From contig MEHQ01002443.1 in assembly GCA_008828725.1 (NCBI GenBank), forward strand, positions 124,001 to 188,000: DNA of 64,000 nt, written 5' to 3'. Shown here piece by piece: positions 23,635-34,261 of the stretch. Both the position numbers and the translations under genes were made by a program. The notes beneath the pieces are model-generated. The model was not told the DNA's origin, made no database searches, and saw only the letters and a program-made list of their open reading frames with translations. Numbering within the stretch: position 1 is the first letter of the stretch; each line of letters begins with the position of its first letter. The DNA is from Saccharina japonica (lineage: Eukaryota; Sar; Phaeophyceae; Laminariales; Laminariaceae).

Positions 23635-23802
23635 TCCCCAGGTATTGAAACGAAGCGGGTAGGTCAACGTACGGCCGTATACGGTACCGACGTCCCAAAT
23701 ATCCCGCCGTTCAGAGGGGGGGAGAGTGTTATAAGGATTACCCTGGGCTGGGTAATCGATCGATCTTTCACCCCTATAGCTCAGCAGGTAATGCCCTCAC
23801 AG
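23635..23802 (+). repeat. tRNA-headed repeat, copy C
   Basis: A direct continuation of the cluster: the same upstream block as copy A, then TATAGCTCAGCAGGTAATGCCCTCACA. After this the sequence diverges from copy B and has no B box. Confidence 0.7.
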
Positions 23803-23980
23803 CCATACAGCAGCAGTGCACCACCGAGCCTCGACCAAGCCGCAATCATAACAATCAAACCGAGTAGCATACATATGTAACGCGAGGGATGTGGTGTCAT
23901 GTTACGTTATGTGACTCGAGGTGGGGGCTTGCGCCTCTCCGGCATCATACTATCACACATGTCAGGTCCGTACACCGATA

Positions 23981-24917
23981 GACACAACAATAAAAGTCAT
24001 CGTAAAATCAAACACAATCAATCGAACCTTGGGGTTAGGTGTATGATACCCAAAACCCCGGCCTCCCCTGGTCAGTTCGTTGAACTTTGCGAGTTGTGAG
24101 CCACGTCTCATCTCCCTTCGTTTTGTCGAAAGGGTTATCTCAAATGGTACCAGGCAACAACTACCAGGTACTTAGTACCAGCCCGATCAAAAATATAGGG
24201 GCAGACACTTTTTGACACGGAGATGCTCAGTTATCACCCCCTCCCGGATTCCCGGCATTTCGCGCAATAATTTTTCCAGTAAGGAATTTGTCTGGGGTTT
24301 ACCGAGCTCTCCCAGGCCGAAGATTTTTTTTTTTATTGTAGGTTTTCACTATGCTTTTGTTTTAGTACTTGTAACCTTAACAATAACTTCTATTCTGTTG
24401 GGATTATTAGCCTCATGGGAAACTCTTCATCCGGATGCATGCTGCGGTAGAGGTGGTGTTCCATGTTTTTATCTGAGCTCCTCACTTGAGGAGCTGCGTA
24501 CACCACCGGAAACATGATTTTGGAGGAAATTGAAAGTGCTCCCCGATGAGCAGCTCCAGGACCTACCTGATTGCTGTACTATTAAGCATATTGCAACACG
24601 AGACTGAACGTCCGACGATTTCGAGTTAAGGTGCCCGACCGTTCACAAAACGATTCCGCCAAAATAAGGTATACCTTTATCGTAGCATGTGTCTCCGGAG
24701 GAAACACAAACGTCACTCCGAGAGCTACGTACAGCATTGTTGGATCGATATACACGAGGCAACACAAATACATTAAGCAATACATGTTACCAGAAAAAAA
24801 GGAGGTCGTGGGGGTGCCGAGAATCGATCTCCGGTCGTGAGATTCGTAGTCATTCTTTTAATTAGTTTTGCTACTTTGAAACTGCCCTCACATACATGTC
24901 TGATCGGACTGTACGAA
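23981..24917. repeat. Segmental duplication, copy 1
   Basis: It shares long collinear blocks with 25041-25752, including GGGGCAGACACTTTTTGACA, TTTAGTACTTGTAACCTTAA and the tRNA-like block GAGAATCGATCTCCGGTCGT. Copy 1 has about 150-200 bp near 24450-24690 that copy 2 lacks. No ORF is conserved between the copies. Confidence 0.85.
24800..24855 (-). repeat. tRNA 3'-half-like segment
   Basis: On the minus strand, GGAGATCGATTCTCGG forms a T-arm-like hairpin with a B-box-like core, followed by CACCCCCACGACC. It is repeated at 25648-25703 inside the duplicated segment. There is no matching 5' half, so it is interpreted as a tRNA-derived fragment. Confidence 0.35.
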
Positions 24918-25040
24918 GTGTTATATGTATGATGGTCAAATAAGTATCATGACGCAATCCGCATTTATTTCGCATACTACTGCTATGGCATAGTACCATC
25001 ATCAACCCATTGGCGATCTTAACACACCACGCATTATGTA
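24918..25040. repeat. Block repeated at 27199-27310
   Basis: GGTCAAATAAGTATCATG ... ATACCATCATCAACCCATT ... ATCTTAACA(C/T)ACCACGCA is shared by both sites over ~110 bp with scattered substitutions. Confidence 0.75.
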
Positions 25041-25752
25041 CACAAAAACAAAAGTCGTTGTAAAAACAAACTAAATCGAATCCTGGGATATATTGTATGA
25101 TATTTATAACCCCGGCCGCCCCTGGTGAGTTTGTTGAACTTTGCGAGCTGTGAGCCACGTCTCATCTCCCTTCTTCGCTTTGTCTATTAATAGAGGGCTA
25201 TCTAAAATCTACTTGGTACCAGGCCACGTCTCATCTCCCTTCTTCGCTTTGTCTAGAGGGCTATCTAAAATCTACTTGGTACCAGGTAATATACTACTTC
25301 ATACCAGCTCGATCAACAATGTAGGGGCAGACACTTTTTGACACGGAGATGCTCAGTTATCACCCCCTCCCGGATTATCGGCATTTCGCGAAATGTTTTC
25401 AGTAAGGAATTTGTCTGAGGTTCACCGAGCTCTCCCAGGCCCAAGAAAATACTTTTATGGTGGTTTTTACTTGTTTTTGTTTTAGTACTTGTAACCTTAA
25501 GAAGAACTTATGTTGGGATTATTAGCCACATGGTAAACTCTTCATCCGAAGGAAACACAAACGTTACTCCGAGAGCTACGCACATCATTGGGTCGACATA
25601 TACGAGGCAACAAAAATAAATTAAGAAAAACATGTTACCAGAAAAAAAGGAGGTCGTGGGGGTGCCGAGAATCGATCTCCGGTCGTGAGATTCGTAGTCA
25701 TTATTTTGCTACTTCGAAACTTCCCCTATATTTCTGATCGGACTGTACAAAG
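25041..25752. repeat. Segmental duplication, copy 2
   Basis: A diverged direct copy of 23981-24917. It carries its own internal tandem duplication of ~68 bp (CCACGTCTCATCTCCCTTC at about 25155 and 25223, each ending in TTGGTACCAGG). Confidence 0.85.
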
Positions 25753-25954
25753 TACAAGGTTCCCCTCCGGGACGTGCCTGGGGGAGTGGCGCAAGGGCGA
25801 ATCGAAAACCTACTAATAGCATGCGATATTGTATCATAAGCATATCATATTGTATACCTGCCTAAGAAATCCACTTAGTTTTTGTGTGCTTCCTGTCTTA
25901 TATTATGGGGGTCTGGGTTACGTACAATACAAAAAAAAAGTATCCAGAGTCATC

Positions 25955-26025
25955 GCCAAGGATCGAACTCAAGCCTTCAAGCATAAAATCGTGCATGGTG
26001 ACCGTTTGCCTATACTTTCAAAGAT
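25955..26025 (-). repeat. tRNA-like pseudogene or SINE fragment
   Basis: The minus strand contains TTGAGTTCGATCCTTGG, a pairable T arm (with G-U pairs) and B box, followed by CGATGAC. No 5' acceptor strand or clear anticodon stem pairs with it, so it is not called a tRNA gene. Confidence 0.3.
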
Positions 26026-26091
26026 ACATTTTTCTGTACCACACGATTATTTGTCACGGCCCGCGTCAGACACACGACAGGTCGCACATAC

Positions 26092-26439
26092 ATGATGCAA
26101 GCACAGCAGCAAGCAACAACACACAGAACAGCAGCAGAAGAGAGAGAGATGGTGGTGCCTGATGACGGATGCAAGCCTTCTGCGATGAAGCAACCACTAA
26201 TTAATAGCCACAGCAGTATACGGTGGATCCGCCAGTCACGTCTGCTGCTTGTGCTTCTAGCCGGGGCTGTGGCGCTGCTTGTGTTCGTTGCATGTTGTGT
26301 GATGTATCGTGGTATTCAAAAGCGGTCATTAATTTCCGGTCAGAGTGGGCGTGGCTCTGTTACACACACAGCAGCAGAACAGAAAAGGGTAGATAGATGG
26401 TGTGGATTATGGACGGTAGGCTCCGATAGACACAGCTAG
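26092..26439 (+). CDS. Hypothetical single-pass membrane protein (possible exon)
   Basis: The 115-codon frame starts with ATG-ATG. It has a polar N-terminal ~45 residues (Gln-rich, then basic SIRWIRQSR), one strong hydrophobic helix at about residues 50-70 (LLLVLLAGAVALLVFVACCVMY), then a basic polar tail (RGIQKRS). This is the profile of a type II membrane anchor, as in Golgi glycosyltransferases, but no luminal catalytic domain follows and no homology is recognised. The surrounding DNA is rich in CAG/GCA repeats, so a chance frame is possible. If real, it is probably a first exon. Confidence 0.3.
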   Translation: MMQAQQQATTHRTAAEEREMVVPDDGCKPSAMKQPLINSHSSIRWIRQSRLLLVLLAGAVALLVFVACCVMYRGIQKRSLISGQSGRGSVTHTAAEQKRVDRWCGLWTVGSDRHS

Positions 26440-26796
26440 TCACAGCACTACAGCAACATCAACAGCAGCAGCGGGTAAGAGAGTGGTGGTGGTGGTGTCG
26501 TTTGGTGACGGATTGCTGGCTCCTATGAAAGCAAAACTACTCGTAGCAACAACAGAGCACATCACAGATCTGCCGTCGAGGCGCACAGTGTTGTATCACT
26601 CTGCCCTGAAAAGTAACGACAGTCTGTATATAGTTTTAATGAACAAAAGTTTCTTACATTCCGGGACAGCGGAGAGATTCGTACATGAGCATCGATCTGC
26701 AGGTATGATACTATGACTCGGAAAATCGCAGGCTTCGACAAAAGCAACTCGCCACGGTACAGCACGGATCTGAGGCACGCGCATGCATGATGTAAT

Positions 26797-26829
<33 letters not shown>

Positions 26830-28012
26830 GCAGCAGGGTTGTAACATTGAGGTTGTACTGTTTGTAACACGCTCTTTGTGGTGCTGCTGCTGTTGTTCGT
26901 GTGTGCTCCCCGTGCTCTCGGCAAGAAACGCACAAAAAACGCACGACTGAACATAGACAGGGCCTCACGCAGCGAAACCCGGGAAATCGGCTTATCCACT
27001 CCCGCGCGAAAAAAACCTTTGAGCGCCCGCCACGCGAGCCACAGAGCTCGGATCGAGCCCAAACCTCGACCAATGTGTCCGGCCGGGCGTCCCATGTCGG
27101 AGTACTTAGAGTTTTGCCGAAAAGCGCTCGCGCGAAGAGAAAAGTTGCGAAAAGTGCGAAAATTTCACAAACATAACTATACATAATATTATATATATAT
27201 GGTGGTCAAATAAGTATCATGTCGTAATCCGCGTTTCTTTCTAATACTGCTGCTGTGGCATAATACCATCATCAACCCATTAGCAATCTTAACATACCAC
27301 GCACTATGTATGCCGTATAATAGTACCTGGTGTAACACGTACAGTCAGTAGCATGTATGACATGTGTATGTATCCAATTGCTTGAATCTACTGGATATTA
27401 AAGGTGACGTAATGGGACGGTACTATTCAATTCCGGTTGTCTTTACATACTATTAATATATGTTATGTATGTGATGGCCATCCCTCGGTTGAGTTTGTTG
27501 TCGTCTCAAAATGGTTGTTGTTCGACCTCCCGAATGCGTTGGGTTTCTGATACATATATAATATATAATATATACGATAACCATCACCCCAAAGCGGAAG
27601 GAATAAGCATAAGAATAATACATTATCTTTTGATGTATCGTACCAACTAACTGACCATAATAGACACAGATTCTCAAGTACCAGGTACGTATATACGTAT
27701 GGTCGGCGCAACGAGTGCATAGCAAAATTAATTGTTGGCTACTTCGATTCGGTTTACAACTGCTTGTTGAAGCACGCCGGATTGTAAACTAAAGCAACCT
27801 CGGTCGTGGTCGTCAGGGCTGAAGGAAGGAATTCATTACCGGGTAATAATATTCTACTGCTGTACAGTCGATAATACAAAGCGGGGCACCTATACCAATA
27901 TCAAGTGAGTTGTGGGTGGTTACCAAAGCGCACGACAACATATGCACAGACAGGTTGTCAAAGTACCAGTCAGTCTTCCGGGTACCCGTCCTTTTGTCTT
28001 CTCGTAACTTTG
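26440..28012. other. No gene recognised; CTG tract and repeat block
   Basis: A (CTG)n tract lies at 26798-26829, and the 27199-27310 block repeats 24918-25040. A-T-rich sequence follows. The minus frame 26562-27095 crosses the CTG tract and has no domain. Confidence 0.4.
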
Positions 28013-28340
28013 GTACTACTGTGGTGGGACTCAGTCCTTTTAGGTCCCCAGGTGCCCTGAAATCTGGTCGGACTCAGTCATTTCCGACCCCCAGGTACCC
28101 TGAGGGCTGGTGGGACTCAGTCTTTTCGGATCACCAGGTACCCTGAGGACTGGTGGGGCCTATCAATAGTCCTTTTCGACCCCGAGGTAACCGGATAATT
28201 GGCGGAGCTCAGTCCATTTGGCCCCCCAGGTACACTCGAGGACAGGTGGGACTCCGTCTTTTCGCGCGCCCAAGTATCCTGAGGGCTGGTGGGACTCAGT
28301 TATTTCTGCCCCCCAGGCCCCAGGTATGGTGGGACTCACT
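28013..28340. repeat. ~44-bp minisatellite, array 1
   Basis: About seven to eight diverged units of the form CCAGGTACCCTGAGG + CTGGTGGGACTCAGTC + TTTTCGG. Each contains a GGTACC-like site. Confidence 0.85.
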
Positions 28341-28860
28341 ACGAATACAAAATACACTCGTACACACTTCCTGATATACACTATAAACTGTATACACTAC
28401 AGTATACCAGGTACACTATCTACTACTGCATACCTTGGTAAACTTTTATTATATTTTCAACTGTATACACTACTATACTTACACTATACACTTAGCACTG
28501 CACACTGTACACTACATAGAGTATGCACTGTTCACTGTACACTGCAGCGCTATACACTAAACACTATACACTACCACCAATATGCATACAGTCAAATATA
28601 GTATAGCTGTCGCTAGGAACTCGGGCAGCAGGATATTAGTAACTGTCGTCAACTTGTGTGCATTGGTATTTAAAACGACCCGAAAAAAGCATGCTGTCTC
28701 GCTGGCAGCGTTCACAGCTGCGCGATGAAAAGCAATACTCGTACACAGGAGCATAAGCAGACGGAATTCAATATTCCCGTGTTATGTCAATACACCAGGT
28801 ATATGCACGTCGCACAATGGTACGTGGACAAAATAAATATAAAACTGATCACGCAAGCAA
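28341..28860. other. TATACACTA-rich spacer
   Basis: Irregular repetition of ACACTATACAC/TACACTGTACAC words at 28370-28570. No gene. Confidence 0.5.
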
Positions 28861-29250
28861 GTAGGTCGGGTAGAGAGACAGGTGGGATTGCGCCTCAGTG
28901 AACACCAGAGTCTCGGGTTCGAGATCATATACAGTTCCTAATTTTTGTTTTTGTTAGATGACAACGTATCGGTATACGTCGACTACAGAAATAAAAAACT
29001 GGTCACTCTGATAAGTTGATCGAAGAGAGAGACAGGTAGGATTATGCCCCGTGAATACCAGAGTCCCGGATTCGAGACCGTGTACGGTTCCTAATTTGTT
29101 TTTGTTAGATGACACCGTATTGGTACGTCGACGATAGGAATACAAAACTGATCACTCTAGCAAATTGGTTGAGTAGAGAGACAGGTGGGGTTACGCTTCG
29201 TGAACACGACAGTTTCGGGTTCGAGACCGTGTACGATTCCTTCTTAATCT
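28861..29250 (+). repeat. Three tandem ~150-bp units with pol III B-box-like words
   Basis: The units each contain AGAGAGACAGGTGGG(A/G)TT, ...CAGAGTCTCGGGTTCGAGA (B-box-like, at about 28912, 29063 and 29213), then TTCCTAATTTTTG and GATGACA. There is no full tRNA fold. The arrangement suggests a tandemly amplified SINE. Confidence 0.6.
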
Positions 29251-29675
29251 ATTTATAATAGAGTACAACGTAGCGGACATGCAAAATCATGAAAATACGC
29301 TGGAGTACAACGTAGTAGACAGGTACAATTCTGAGAATTTGATAAAGATCGCAGAGAGAAAAGTGCAGACATAAACAACTATTTAATCAAGTAAAAAAAC
29401 GATGAAGACAATCTCGCGAGGGGCTCCTATCACGAGCGACTTGGTTCAAAATAAAAACTCGAGTTCGCTCGAAATATACGATTTTGACTGTATTTTTGTA
29501 CTCGGAGGAGGCAACAAAAAACAACTCTTAAAACCCACCAAGCACGTTTTTGATGTACGTGTTTGGCTGGATATATGTCCAAGTGCACGCAGCCACATGA
29601 TATATACAGCAAACTATTATCTTCAAGATGGACACAACAGTACAGCAGCCCCCGGCGCACGATTCTTTCCAGCCC
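29251..29675. other. Spacer, no gene
   Basis: Short frames only (29402-29764 plus, running into the minisatellite). Confidence 0.4.
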
Positions 29676-30125
29676 ATGAGGACTGGTGGGATTCAATCAT
29701 TTCGGGTCCCCAGGTACCTGAGGACTGGGGGGATCCAGTCGTGTCAGGCCCCCAGGTACCCTGAGAAATGGCGAGATTGATTCCTCCCGGGTCCGTAGCT
29801 ACCCTGAGGGCTGGTGGGACTCAGTGCTTTTCGGTTCCCAGGTACCCCGTGGACTGGTGGGACTCCGTCCTTATCGGCCCTCAGGTACGCTGGGGACTGG
29901 TGGGGCTCAGTCCTTTCAGACCCCCAGGTACGTTGAGGACTGGTGGGACTCATCCCTTTTACTGTAGTCCCCCAGGTACCCTGAGGACTGGCGGCCTCAG
30001 TCCTTTAAGCCCCTCAGGTACCCTGAGAGCTGGCGGGACTCAGATCTTTCAGCCCCCCAGATACCATGAGAACTGGTGAGACTCAGCCCTTCTAGCCCCT
30101 GAGGTACCCGGAGGACTGAGTCCTT
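29676..30125. repeat. ~44-bp minisatellite, array 2
   Basis: About ten units of the same repeat as 28013-28340, in the same orientation, some 1.3 kb further on. Point changes and small indels differ from unit to unit. Confidence 0.88.
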
Positions 30126-31019
30126 TCTAGTGGGCCCGTGCTGTCGATTCATTGACTCAATCACTACGACTGGTACTGGTACTTTGGCGACCTTTGTGAC
30201 AAAATCATCCAAAAATCGAACATTTGAAACGAAACCATGAATGTTTCTCGAAATTTCGTTCTGACGAAAACATGAAAGGTGGTTCAAAGTGGCGGCTGGT
30301 GAGCGTAAGCGTTTGCCGCCCTATTTGCTCAAATCGTGTTAATGGTTTCGACGAACAAAAAAAACAAATTATGTGACGCCCTGGACCCGGTTTTGGAATG
30401 GTTCGTTGTCAAATAAAAAAAGACATTTTGTTTACAATTGAATACAGTTCAGAGTAGAGAAGTTCAAGAGCGCTCACATTCCGCCCCCAGACAGACCCAC
30501 AACAACTGTAGCTTCTGAGATGAGCAACTCCAACAAAAACAAAACTAGTTTGTTTTCTGGTTTTATCAGGCGTAAATAGTCCACGGACATGACAGTAGTA
30601 GTACCTCAAACTCTCCAGCACAATAACCTTCGCGCGGAGATTGGTCTATTGCATCTAAGCTTCTCACCTCTAGAGAACCTGTATCTTTACTACTGGGCGT
30701 AAGACGAGACGTACCTGCGCCTGGAAAGGGGTAATATTGCACGTTTTGTGCACCAAATTGACGCCGTTTTAAATTAGAAACTCTCCGAAAACTGGGTTCG
30801 GGACCACTTGAGGTGTGATTAAGTCAAAGGCAAAGACGCGATGTAAGACAACAATTGCCATACGTACCTCGTCATGCCTTCAATGCCTTGTTTGCATCAA
30901 GGTAAACGTCTTACAAAATACCTTAGATTTTACCATACGGGCCCCTTTGGTAAAAAAAAAATAGTACTTGAGTCTTTAATAAATATGATTCGTCTTTTTT
31001 GTACGACCTACAACATTAG
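30126..31019. other. No gene recognised
   Basis: A-T-rich sequence with short frames lacking motifs. Confidence 0.4.
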
Positions 31020-31219
31020 TTGACTTTTGGTTTACTTCCGTGAACGTTTACGCGGAAGCAACAATGTTCACGTTCAAGGAAGTCAAACAAATTTCGTTGG
31101 AAATGATTTTTTACTTCCGTGGGAAGTAAAACAACTTTCGTGGAAGTATGTTTGACTTCCTTGAACGTGAACCTTTTTGCTCCCGCGCAAACGTTCACGG
31201 AAGTAAACTCAAAAGTCAA
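31020..31219. repeat. 200-bp imperfect palindrome of GGAAGT words
   Basis: Arms 31020-31088 and 31151-31219 are about 85-90% reverse-complementary by eye (TTTACTTCCGTGAACGTTT pairs with AAACGTTCACGGAAGTAAA), with a ~62-bp centre. It can fold into a long hairpin. Confidence 0.8.
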
Positions 31220-31690
31220 ATACTCATTTCCATGGAAATTGTTTTACTTCCAAGAAAGTGTTGGTACTTCCAGGTGATTGCATTGGAAAGCGCACAACTA
31301 TTTACTTCCATAGATGTAAAACATTAAAGCAAGGGCATGGATTCGCCCCCTAGTTGGTGCAGTGTACCACCCACAGTGGGCCCATCGCTTTTAACGTTCA
31401 AAAACTTTCATGGAAGTATAATTTTACTTTCATGGAAGCAAAAACGCTTTCATTGAAGGAAAGTTCACTTCCATGAAAGGAAGCAAAAACGCTTCCATTG
31501 AAGGAAAGTTCACTTCCATGAAAGGGATATCTTTCACTGAAGCAAATTGTTACCTTTATGGAAGTAAAAACTTTGATGGAAGTACATAAAACCTTTCCAC
31601 CTAAGTTAATTTTCTTCCATGAAATTAAAAAGAAAAAGTTTATTTCCATGCGAGTGAAGAAAAATTTTATGGAAGTAAATACAATAAAAA
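31220..31690. repeat. Mosaic of ACTTCCATGGAAGT half-sites
   Basis: Dense, non-periodic CTTCCATG/CATGGAAGT words continue from the palindrome. One ~50-bp phrase (AAACGCTTYCATTGAAGGAA) is directly duplicated at about 31440 and 31488. Confidence 0.7.
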
Positions 31691-33214
31691 ATAATGTGGT
31701 AGACCCTTGTTGCAGGAGCAATACTATGTCTGGCATAATAGCACCATATCGTTACGCCTTACCGAACATGTCATAGCTCCATTTCTCAATCCTAGGCCCG
31801 CTCCCGACAAATGTATAGCTTATTCGTTGTGGTCTCTAGGGGGCGTCGGCGCCCTTGCATTTGCAAAGGAGGGCATGCGTTGCTGTGTTTGCATCACGAG
31901 ACGAAATAGCTCAGCAGCAAGAATTTCGATCATGCCGGAGCTCCTGTTTGGTATGTACACTCTGCGGTGGCGGCGTAGGGCGCTACAGACGGTCGAACTA
32001 GAGGCCCAGGTTGGTTTCGGTACTATTACACAGTGCTCGGCGTTCTTGTCGAACATCTACGTGTCTGACTTAAAAAAGTATCATCATCAGCGGCCTGAGA
32101 ATCTTTCATTTTTCAAATCTGGTATGGGTACCAGAGACAGGTATAAGGATTCTCGTTTTTGATAAAGATTAACTTTTCATGGTGGACCCGGCGTCCGATC
32201 AGTCCCGCGTTTTTCACCAGAAGGTTGTCAGTTACCTATGCTCTCTATAATATCCGTGTTGGAGAAGGTCGGAGCGTTAGAACTGAAGAAATGTCGTTTT
32301 CGCTGTAGGGAGTCATGAAACGTCGAAATTGTACCAGAAATAGTGTTGCAAATGAAACGAAAAATGATCTTGTATTTTTAAAGACTCCAGTGCTCTTATA
32401 TCGTTCGTTCGAAGGGACCCCTACCACGAAAAACAAAACTCATGTGGTTCATATGCGACAAACGCATACTTTGTTCAAGTAGTAGGAAGTAAGGCACTTC
32501 TAAGGCATTTCCGTGGAGTGTTCTAGAAAAACGGGAAATTCTCCTCATCCCCGCCAATTGCGTCAGATAACACAAAACCCGAATCTCCTATTTTACAGTT
32601 GACTATCCGATGATAATTACTTTTTCTCTTTTGACGAAGCGAAAATAACTATATATATAGGCCATGATGACATGTGGAGGAATGTCAACTGCACAATGTC
32701 ATTTCATCCAGCTTTTACCCGCGTAATGCGTATAAGTTACATTTTTCGGGCGACTGTCTCATGAAATCGGGTGCAACGTTCGGGAGACTGTCTACCTTCT
32801 AAATACGATGCAAACATATCCGTCTCTACAGTAGTTTCATTTATTGATATAAAACCCATTATTCGGTCGACTACTCTGTGGCGTCAGCTCTTCCTATAGC
32901 AGTAGCACTCCTGTTGCTGCTGTTGTCGCTGCTGCTGCTGCTGCTGCTGTTGTTTTTGTTGCTGCTGCTGCTGCCACCGCTGGATACCTCAACGCTCCAA
33001 GCCATTGACCAGCCGCTGCAATGTGTGTGTGTGGTATCCACACGAAATACACCCGGTCTTGCACAAAGAGACTACTTACTGAAGAGTACATAGGATGTAC
33101 ACAGCTGTGCGGTATGTGTATACGAGCACAGGATGGTTTCCATTTAATTGCAATGGCCATCGTGTAAATGTTGGTATGAAGCCTAATAGGTACGTCTAGA
33201 GTCAAAGTAAATAA
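31691..33214. other. No gene recognised; CTG tract at 32911-32972
   Basis: The plus frame 31707-32162 (151 codons) has no recognisable domain. The (CTG/TTG)n tract gives a poly-Leu frame (plus) and a poly-Ala frame (minus) that are not considered genes. Confidence 0.4.
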
Positions 33215-33480
33215 GACGGTCCGGCCCGGTCCGTTCCGGGCCGGGCCGGGCCGGGCCGGGCCGAGCCAGGGTAATACTTGTGAGTTTCTGATGGGCCGGG
33301 CCTGGGCGCCGCCCGGCTAATTCAAACACGTGTAGGGCTGAGCCGGGCCGCGGCCCATCATCTCGAACTTTGATCAGACGGGCCTAGCTGCGGCCCATCA
33401 TATACGTGGCGGCTTCACCTTGCGCACGAGGCGGCCGACGTGTTTTCACCGGCCGGCCCGGGCCGCGGCCCATGAGGTGT
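33215..33480. repeat. GGGCC mosaic, block 1
   Basis: Runs of GGGCC pentamers (33237-33264) are followed by repeated GGGCCGCGGCCCAT-type palindromes separated by short unique stretches. Confidence 0.75.
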
Positions 33481-33518
33481 GATGCCTCAACAAGCGCCCC
33501 CGTGCACTGATTATTTGC

Positions 33519-33995
33519 CTACGATGATCTGCTGCTAGCGACAAGAATTAGCTTCCACTCCGCTTCGTTGATCTTGTACACATCTCCGATGAAAGCCTTG
33601 GCGCCGTCGTGGCTGTACCAAGTTCGCTCCGCCTCTCCACAAAGCAGGCAGCATTTTACGCTGTATCGCCCTGGTCGGAACCGCCGGCTAAAGCACGTGA
33701 AGTAGGCCCATACAGGAAACAGCTTCTGGCCGAAAGGTGCAACGACGCCAACCTTCAAGTGCGTTTCTTCGTCGAGTCGGGAATGATAATTGCTGCTGCT
33801 GCTATACATCGGAAGCCCCCGCGAAACAAGCACTGGCGTTTTACATTCTCGCTTTCGGTGACAAGCCGATAGAAGCAACTGGGTTTTCAGCAGCGAGTGT
33901 TGCAGCATCAGGTGGTGGTGAGTGGTGGTGGTGTTTCTGTTGCTACTTCTGCCAATATTGAGATGGCGTGAACCACCAATTCGGGCGGAAATCAA
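33519..33995 (-). CDS. Hypothetical protein (possible terminal exon)
   Basis: A 158-codon minus frame. The C-terminal ~85 residues (from about DEETHLKVGVV) look protein-like: mixed hydrophobic/aromatic composition (FPVWAYFTCFSRRF) and a CCLLCGEAE cysteine pair, ending in WKLILVASS. The N-terminal part is low-complexity Thr/His/Ser. No family is recognised. It lies between the two GGGCC mosaic blocks. It might be an exon of a spliced gene or a transposon scrap. Confidence 0.22.
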   Translation of the reverse strand: MISARIGGSRHLNIGRSSNRNTTTTHHHLMLQHSLLKTQLLLSACHRKRECKTPVLVSRGLPMYSSSSNYHSRLDEETHLKVGVVAPFGQKLFPVWAYFTCFSRRFRPGRYSVKCCLLCGEAERTWYSHDGAKAFIGDVYKINEAEWKLILVASSRSS

Positions 33996-34261
33996 CGGAC
34001 CGCGCCGTTAGTAGAGCAGAAATGTGTGGGCAGTGTGGGTAAAGGTGTACCTCATGAGCAGAAAGTAACTGCAAATATCAATCTCATGAACTGTCCAAAA
34101 ATAAACCAACAACAAATACCAATCTCCTCTTTACGGGAATACAAGGTACGTTAACGTTAATACGAACACTCAACGGCCCTTATATTTCCGTCCAGTTTGT
34201 TAATGTACACATAGAGAACACGCCATCGCATATGCCTCCACGTTTTAGCTCGGGACAACGC

